64,000 bases of DNA. Source: Haemophilus_D parainfluenzae_AD. Its GTDB lineage: Bacteria > Pseudomonadota > Gammaproteobacteria > Enterobacterales > Pasteurellaceae. Under the pieces are notes generated by a model that saw only the letters and a list, made by a program, of their open reading frames with translations, was not told where the DNA came from and did no database searches. Every line of letters begins with the position of its first letter. Position 1 is the first letter of the stretch. Made by a program: the position numbers and the translations under genes. The stretch lies in the NCBI RefSeq assembly GCF_001679325.1, contig NZ_LZMX01000029.1, one strand, 5' to 3'. Of the stretch, positions 58,946-64,000 are shown piece by piece.

Positions 58946-59386
58946 TTATAAACCTTTTGGTAAACGAATTTTTTGACCTGGGAAAATCTTATCCGCGTCT
59001 TTAATCACTTCTTTGTTTGCTTCAACGATAGCGCTGTATTTCGCACCGTTTCCATAAGCTTTCTCTGCGATTTTCCACAAGGTGTCACCTTTTTGGATTA
59101 CATAGAATGTTTCATCACTGCCTAAGGTTTCACCGTTATTGATGCTTGCATCGCTCGTTACTGAATGGATACCTTGAATGTTACCCGCCATTAATACTGC
59201 TTTTTCTAATGCCGCTGCAGTTGATGCCACACCTTGGATATTTGCTACACCATTTTCAACGGTAACAGATAAGTTTTCCACGCCTGGATTGTCTTCTGCG
59301 ATATGTTGAGTCACTGCTTTAGACGCATCTTCTTCTTTAGAGAAAACTTTCTTACCAATGTCACTGACAAAATCAAATAAACCCAT
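58946..59386 (-). CDS. kbp: BON-LysM protein (Kbp/YgaU family)
   Basis: This 146-residue protein has an N-terminal BON domain (about 20-85, SVTVENGVANIQGVASTAAALEKAV and GIHSVTSD) and a C-terminal LysM domain (about 94-143, YVIQKGDTLWKIAEKAYGNGAKYSAI). This is the layout of E. coli Kbp (YgaU), which binds potassium in the cytosol. It begins MGLFDFVSDIGKKVF as that family does and has no signal peptide, so the LysM domain is not for cell-wall binding. It is a single-gene unit between tig and the divergent metallopeptidase gene. Confidence 0.9.
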   Translation of the reverse strand: MGLFDFVSDIGKKVFSKEEDASKAVTQHIAEDNPGVENLSVTVENGVANIQGVASTAAALEKAVLMAGNIQGIHSVTSDASINNGETLGSDETFYVIQKGDTLWKIAEKAYGNGAKYSAIVEANKEVIKDADKIFPGQKIRLPKGL

Positions 59387-59563
59387 TTTAAAGTTCCTTT
59401 TTTATGTTTGTTTAAGGGAGTATTACGATACTGAAATTCCCTTAAGAAGTCTATAAATCAGAGTGTAAAGCTATGTAAATATTTCAAGAAAACTGATCTA
59501 AAATTGACCGCACTTTGATAGAATACGCCGATTTTTAATTTACTCACTCAGAAAGGACAATTT

Positions 59564-60397
59564 ATGCGTTGGGAAGGTCGTAGAGAAAGCTCAAATATTG
59601 AAGATAGACGTGGCTCTGGCGGTAACTTCGGTGGCGGAAAAGGCACCGGTGTGCTCGGTATTATCATTCTTTTAGTCGGCGCTTATTATGGTGTGGATCT
59701 TTCAGGCTTAGTGGGTACGCCTGATTTTTCAGGACAAAGCTCTCAACAATTAGAAACCCAAGAAGAACAGCAGCTTGCGAGTCTTTCTAAAGTTGTATTA
59801 GCGGATACTGAAACCGTTTGGGGACAATATTTCAGACAAATGGGTAAAACCTATAGCGAGCCAACCATGGTACTTTACAATGGCGTAACCCCAACGGCTT
59901 GTGGTACCGGTCAATCTGCAATGGGTCCATTCTACTGCCCGAGCGATCGCAAAGTTTACCTTGATTTATCATTCTATAATGAAATGAAAAATAAACTAGG
60001 TGCAGCGGGTGATTCAGCTTTTGCTTATGTAATTGCACACGAAGTCGGTCACCACGTACAAAATATGCTCGGTATTCTGCCACAAGTAAATCGCGCACAA
60101 CAAAGCAGCGATCGCAAAACGGCAAATCAACTTTCTGTTCAATTAGAACTTCAAGCAGACTGTTTCGCCGGTGTTTGGGCGAGCCAAGCGGTGAAAAGTG
60201 GTTTATTTGAACGCGGTGATGAAGAAAAAGCGTTTAATGCAGCAGAAGCTGTGGGCGATGACCGTTTACAAAAACGCAGCCAAGGTTATGTGGTACCGGA
60301 TAGTTTCACTCACGGTACATCGGCACAGCGTCTAGAATGGTTCAGAAAAGGCTTACAAAGCGCTAATCCTTCTGTGTGTAATACCTTTAACCAATAA
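59564..60397 (+). CDS. ypfJ: YpfJ-type neutral zinc metallopeptidase
   Basis: This 277-residue membrane-anchored protein has the family start MRWEGRRESSNIEDRRG, a Gly-rich stretch, one membrane helix (about 29-48) and an outside zinc-peptidase domain. The zinc motif is HEVGH (159-163) with a downstream Glu region LELQADCFAGVWA. Cysteine pairs occur in TACGTG, FYCPSDRK and the C-terminal VCNTF. Family members are of unknown substrate. AAAGGA lies about 6 bases before the ATG, and an uptake signal lies upstream (near 59508). It is monocistronic with a hairpin terminator. Confidence 0.93.
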   Translation: MRWEGRRESSNIEDRRGSGGNFGGGKGTGVLGIIILLVGAYYGVDLSGLVGTPDFSGQSSQQLETQEEQQLASLSKVVLADTETVWGQYFRQMGKTYSEPTMVLYNGVTPTACGTGQSAMGPFYCPSDRKVYLDLSFYNEMKNKLGAAGDSAFAYVIAHEVGHHVQNMLGILPQVNRAQQSSDRKTANQLSVQLELQADCFAGVWASQAVKSGLFERGDEEKAFNAAEAVGDDRLQKRSQGYVVPDSFTHGTSAQRLEWFRKGLQSANPSVCNTFNQ

Positions 60398-60404
60398 AAT
60401 CTTT

Positions 60405-60430
60405 AAGGCTGATTCATGTCAGCCTTTTTT
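60405..60430 (+). terminator. Terminator of ypfJ
   Basis: AAGGCTGA and TCAGCCTT form an 8-bp stem with a 6-base loop followed by TTTT, right after the stop. Confidence 0.85.
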
Positions 60431-60452
60431 ATTTCTGTTCATTTCAACATAA

Positions 60453-60485
60453 AAAAAGAGCGGTCAATTTTGACCGCACTTTTTC
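60453..60485 (-). terminator. Uptake-signal hairpin terminator of ileS
   Basis: AAAAGAGCGGTCA and TGACCGCACTTTT face each other across ATTT with one A-A mismatch. One arm is a full uptake core and the other is the AGAGCGGTC variant. On the minus strand T-rich sequence follows. Confidence 0.75.
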
Positions 60486-60500
60486 TTTATGATATTAATC

Positions 60501-63326
60501 TTATGCGAACTGACGTACTTCGCCGTTACCCGCTACGTTTTCCACACAACGTGGACAAAGTGTCGGATGTTCAGGATTCACACCGATTTTGTCAGAATAA
60601 TGCCAGCAACGTGGACATTTTTCACCGTTAGAACGTACTACGCTTACCGCAATACCCTCTAACTCACCCGCAGCCACATCCGCAGGTTTGTCAGCTAATG
60701 GTTTCACTTCCGCTTTTGAGGTAATTAACACGAAACGTAATTCATTGCCTAATTGTTCTAACAACGTGCGATATTCATCGTTAGCATAAACCGTTACTTC
60801 TGCTTCTAAACCACCACCGATCACTTTGTCGTTACGGGCGATTTCTAATACACGGTTCACTTCAGAACGAACTTTAATCAGTTGTTGCCAGTAAGCATCA
60901 TCTAATTTTTCATTCTCGCCTAAACCAAATAAGCCTTCGTAGAATTCTTCAGTGAAGACAAATTCAGCACGAGTCGTCGCCGTTTGTGGCAAGTAGCCCC
61001 AAATTTCATCTGCCGTGAATGACAAGATTGGTGCCATCCAACGAACCAATGCTTCTGCGATGTGCCATAACGCTGTTTGGCAACTACGACGAGCAAGACT
61101 ATCCGCTTTGGTGGTGTATTGACGGTCTTTGATAATATCAAGGTAGAACGAGCCCATTTCCACAGAACAGAAACGCATTAAACGTTGTACCACCGTGTGG
61201 AATTGATAGTTATCGTACGCGTCTTTAATTTCTTTTTGAGCATCTAACGCACAAGCTACCGCCCAACGATCTAGGCTAATCATATCTTCCGGTTTAACTG
61301 CATCACGTTGCGGATCGAAACCATTCAAGTTAGCTAGTAAGAAACGTGCGGTGTTACGAATACGACGATAGCTATCCGCGGCACGTTTTAAGATCTCATC
61401 AGAAACAGTCATTTCACCGGTATAGTCGGTAGATGCAACCCATAAACGTAAAATATCACCACCGAATTTATCCATGACTTCTTGTGGGGTCACGATGTTA
61501 CCGATAGATTTTGACATCTTACGGCCTTGACCATCAACGGTGAAACCATGGGTTAACACTTGTTTGTATGGTGCTTTATTATCTGTTGCAGTAGAAAGCA
61601 TTAAAGAAGACATAAACCAACCACGGTGTTGGTCAGAACCTTCTAAATACATATCGATATCTTGACCGTTAAACTCCGGACGATTCGCCACAACAGAAGA
61701 ATAGGTTGATCCTGAGTCAAACCATACGTCAAGGGTATCCGGCACTTTGCGATAGATTTCGGCATCAGCCCCTAATAATTCTTTTTCGTCTAAATCCCAC
61801 CATGCTTGAATACCGGCTTTCTCTACACGTTTCGCCACTTCTTCAAGTAACTCTAAGGTACGCGGATGAAGTTCTTCGGTTTCTTTGTGCACGAATAAGG
61901 TCATCGGTACGCCCCAAGTACGTTGACGGGAAATACACCAGTCTGGGCGGTTTTCAACCATTTTCTCGATACGTGCTTGACCCCAATCAGGAATCCAACG
62001 TACACCTTTGATTTCGCCTAATGCTTGTTGGCGTAAACCTTGTGTTTCCATACCGATAAACCATTGTGGGGTTGCACGGAAAATAATCGGGGTTTTGTGA
62101 CGCCAGCAGTGTGGGTAGCTGTGTTTAATTTTCTCAACTTTTAATAAGTTGCCCACTTCTTGTAATTTTTCAACAACCAATGGATTGGCTTCAAATACGC
62201 CTTTGCCTGCAAAGAATTCAGTCGTTGAAATAAATTTACCATCATTAGATACAAGACCCGCCATTGGTAAATTATATTTTTGTCCTACAATAAAGTCGTC
62301 TAAACCGTGGTCTGGTGCAGTATGTACTAAACCCGTACCACCATCTGTGGTCACGTGATCACCTAAAATTACTGGTACAGTGAAATCGTAGAACGGATGG
62401 TTAAAGCGTACTAACTCAAGCGCTTGACCTTTTACTGAACCTAATACTTCAACTTGTTCTACACCCACCGCTTTCGCCACAGATTCTACCAATTCAGCGG
62501 CTAAGATCACACGCTCGTCGCCAAGTTGTACTAAGTTGTATTCTAAGTCTGCATTTACCGCAATCGCACGGTTAGATGGCATTGTCCAAGGTGTAGTTGT
62601 CCAAATCACCGCAGATAATTTGCCATGACCTTTGCCTACTGCATTAAATTTCTCTTCAATTTCAACCGCACTTACAGCAGGGAAACGCACATAAATAGAC
62701 GGAGAAACTTTGTCTTCGTATTCCACTTCTGCTTCCGCTAAAGAAGAGCCGCAATCCAAACACCAGTGCACCGGTTTTGAACCTTTGTATAAGTGGCCAT
62801 TCGCAATCACTTTACCGAGAGTGCGGATGATGTTTGCTTCGGTGTTGAAGTTCATCGTTAAATAAGGATTGTCCCAATCACCCAACACACCTAAACGGAT
62901 AAAGTCTTTTTTCTGACCTTCTACTTGCTCTGCCGCATATTCACGACATTTTTGGCGAAATTCAGCGGCGGTCACTTTCTCGTTTGGTTTACCCACCAAA
63001 CCTTCTACTTTTAATTCAATTGGCAAACCGTGACAGTCCCAACCAGGGATATAAGGAGAATCAAAACCTAACGCCGTTTTAGATTTAATAATAATATCTT
63101 TCAGAATTTTATTCACGGCGTGACCGATATGAATGTTGCCGTTCGCATATGGAGGGCCATCGTGCAAAATAAAGGATTTTTTACCTTTCGTCGCTTGGCG
63201 AATTTTTTGATACAACTGTTTGTCATACCAATTTTTTAACATTACAGGTTCGCGTTTGGCTAAATCGCCACGCATTGGGAAACCTGTTTCTGGTAAATTT
63301 AACGTGTTTTTGTAATCAACTGTCAT
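60501..63326 (-). CDS. ileS: Isoleucyl-tRNA synthetase
   Basis: This 941-residue class I synthetase attaches isoleucine to tRNA-Ile. The HIGH motif lies in ANGNIHIGHAVNK (about 62-74) and KMSKS in GRKMSKSIGN. The editing domain CP1 lies between, with TTPWTMPSNRAIAV and HTAPDHGLDDF. The C-terminal zinc domain has CPRCWHYSDKIG and CPRCVENV. The ATG at 63326 gives the family start MTVDYKNTLNLPETGFPMRG; the frame extends 4 codons to a TTG. It is 32 bases after ribF. In E. coli lspA follows ileS, but here the gene ends at a terminator. An uptake signal lies near 62664. Confidence 0.98.
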   Translation of the reverse strand: MTVDYKNTLNLPETGFPMRGDLAKREPVMLKNWYDKQLYQKIRQATKGKKSFILHDGPPYANGNIHIGHAVNKILKDIIIKSKTALGFDSPYIPGWDCHGLPIELKVEGLVGKPNEKVTAAEFRQKCREYAAEQVEGQKKDFIRLGVLGDWDNPYLTMNFNTEANIIRTLGKVIANGHLYKGSKPVHWCLDCGSSLAEAEVEYEDKVSPSIYVRFPAVSAVEIEEKFNAVGKGHGKLSAVIWTTTPWTMPSNRAIAVNADLEYNLVQLGDERVILAAELVESVAKAVGVEQVEVLGSVKGQALELVRFNHPFYDFTVPVILGDHVTTDGGTGLVHTAPDHGLDDFIVGQKYNLPMAGLVSNDGKFISTTEFFAGKGVFEANPLVVEKLQEVGNLLKVEKIKHSYPHCWRHKTPIIFRATPQWFIGMETQGLRQQALGEIKGVRWIPDWGQARIEKMVENRPDWCISRQRTWGVPMTLFVHKETEELHPRTLELLEEVAKRVEKAGIQAWWDLDEKELLGADAEIYRKVPDTLDVWFDSGSTYSSVVANRPEFNGQDIDMYLEGSDQHRGWFMSSLMLSTATDNKAPYKQVLTHGFTVDGQGRKMSKSIGNIVTPQEVMDKFGGDILRLWVASTDYTGEMTVSDEILKRAADSYRRIRNTARFLLANLNGFDPQRDAVKPEDMISLDRWAVACALDAQKEIKDAYDNYQFHTVVQRLMRFCSVEMGSFYLDIIKDRQYTTKADSLARRSCQTALWHIAEALVRWMAPILSFTADEIWGYLPQTATTRAEFVFTEEFYEGLFGLGENEKLDDAYWQQLIKVRSEVNRVLEIARNDKVIGGGLEAEVTVYANDEYRTLLEQLGNELRFVLITSKAEVKPLADKPADVAAGELEGIAVSVVRSNGEKCPRCWHYSDKIGVNPEHPTLCPRCVENVAGNGEVRQFA

Positions 63327-63358
63327 GTTATTTTCCAATTTTATATTTCAATCTAATT

Positions 63359-64000
63359 CTATTTTGCAAAAAATGCTTTCGCTGTTTTTACGTCTTGTTC
63401 AATTTGAGCTTTCAACGCCTCAAAAGACGGAAACTTTATCTCATCTCGAATCTTATGGCAGAATTCCACTTCGACCATTTGTCCATAAATATTCTCAGAA
63501 AAATCAAATAAATGGACTTCTAATAATTGTATCGTACCGTTAATAGTTGGGCGTTTTCCCATGTTGGCAACGCCGTCAAAAATCTCGCCCGATTTTAACC
63601 GCACTTTCACCGCATAAACCCCTTTTACAGGGTTCACTTGACGATGTAAGCGAACATTCGCGGTAGGAAAACCAATGGTTCGGCCTAATTTATTGCCGTG
63701 GATCACACGACCAAAAATACGATAAGGCTTACCGAGTAAATTTTGCGCATGCTGTAAATCATCTTTAGCCAATGCTTCACGGATAGCCGTACTACTGATA
63801 CGTAGCTCATCCAGACAAAAAGTGCGACTGTCTTCGACTTCAAAACCAAACTGCTTTCCGGCTTGTTGCAACATCGCAAAATTGCCTAAACGTTTCGCAC
63901 CAAATTTGAAATCGTCACCAATGCTGAGAAACTTCACATTTAATTTGCGCACAAGCCAATCTTCAATAAATTGTTCTGCAGGAAGATCAGCAAAAGTGCG
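63359..64000 (-). CDS. ribF: Bifunctional riboflavin kinase/FAD synthetase, C-terminal part (runs off the window)
   Basis: The minus-strand frame is open from the window edge, so the gene's start lies outside. The visible 213 residues hold the end of the FAD synthetase (nucleotidyltransferase) domain, with KFLSIGDDFKFGAKRLGN and LRISSTAIREAL, and the whole riboflavin kinase domain (about the last 125 residues). The latter has the motif GRTIGFPTANVRL and YAVKVRLKSGEIFDGVANMGKRPT. The enzyme makes FMN then FAD from riboflavin. It precedes ileS, as in many gammaproteobacteria. An uptake signal lies within (near 63598). The GTG at 63952 that looks like a start is internal. Confidence 0.96.
   Translation of the reverse strand, partial: RTFADLPAEQFIEDWLVRKLNVKFLSIGDDFKFGAKRLGNFAMLQQAGKQFGFEVEDSRTFCLDELRISSTAIREALAKDDLQHAQNLLGKPYRIFGRVIHGNKLGRTIGFPTANVRLHRQVNPVKGVYAVKVRLKSGEIFDGVANMGKRPTINGTIQLLEVHLFDFSENIYGQMVEVEFCHKIRDEIKFPSFEALKAQIEQDVKTAKAFFAK

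Overview
The window is a chromosomal segment of a gammaproteobacterium of the family Pasteurellaceae, almost certainly Haemophilus and most like H. influenzae or H. parainfluenzae. The 9-bp DNA uptake signal core AAGTGCGGT or its complement occurs dozens of times, often as inverted pairs that double as terminators. Several genes are Haemophilus-typical: oapA, surface-adhesin protein E, comE1 with a CRP-S site, and the glnA-wzz junction. The species call is inference. Nearly every reading frame is intact. I see no rRNA, tRNA, CRISPR array, insertion sequence or prophage.

Layout. 1-10423 (all minus strand) is an AT-rich, uptake-signal-free O-antigen operon with its own promoter. It runs wzz, an epimerase-like SDR, a LicD phosphotransferase, a TarI/IspD-like cytidylyltransferase, wzy, wzx, a sugar aminotransferase, a short phosphoglycosyl transferase, a WbpM-type 4,6-dehydratase and the start of an O-antigen ligase-like gene. 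Together these could make a 4-amino-6-deoxy sugar plus a CDP-activated polyol phosphate, then flip, polymerise and ligate the product. No ordinary glycosyltransferase is present in the visible part. 10629-14147 holds glnA and typA, divergent around a Haemophilus-type intergenic dyad element.

14231-27361 is housekeeping: rdgC; proC-MFS-xerD; glycerate kinase with a GntP permease; and the minus-strand run oapA, MliC-like lipoprotein, recO, rlmD, relA, dgkA. 27436-34387 carries epmB/efp (EF-P beta-lysylation), the anaerobic formate genes focA-pflB-pflA followed by protein E, and the competence gene comE1 with a perfect palindromic CRP-S site upstream. 34532-40854 has ybjQ, rdgB, a DUF305 protein, lspA-ispH, glmU and pyrG; pyrG has an unusual leader with two competing stems.

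40948-46475 is a block of four uncharacterised genes without uptake signals: a membrane-anchored protein, a secreted YD-repeat-like protein, a 521-residue protein and a DUF4153 membrane protein. 46752-52921 has eno, then a plus-strand run of NUDIX, DUF2251-like, yigB, ygiB-like and ygiC-like genes and an iron alcohol dehydrogenase. 53068-58732 is the minus-strand series tig, clpP, clpX, secE, nusG, rplK, rplA, with a probable L1-binding autoregulatory site before rplK. The window ends with a BON-LysM protein, a zinc metallopeptidase, ileS and the 3' part of ribF. No gene-free stretch exceeds 300 bases.
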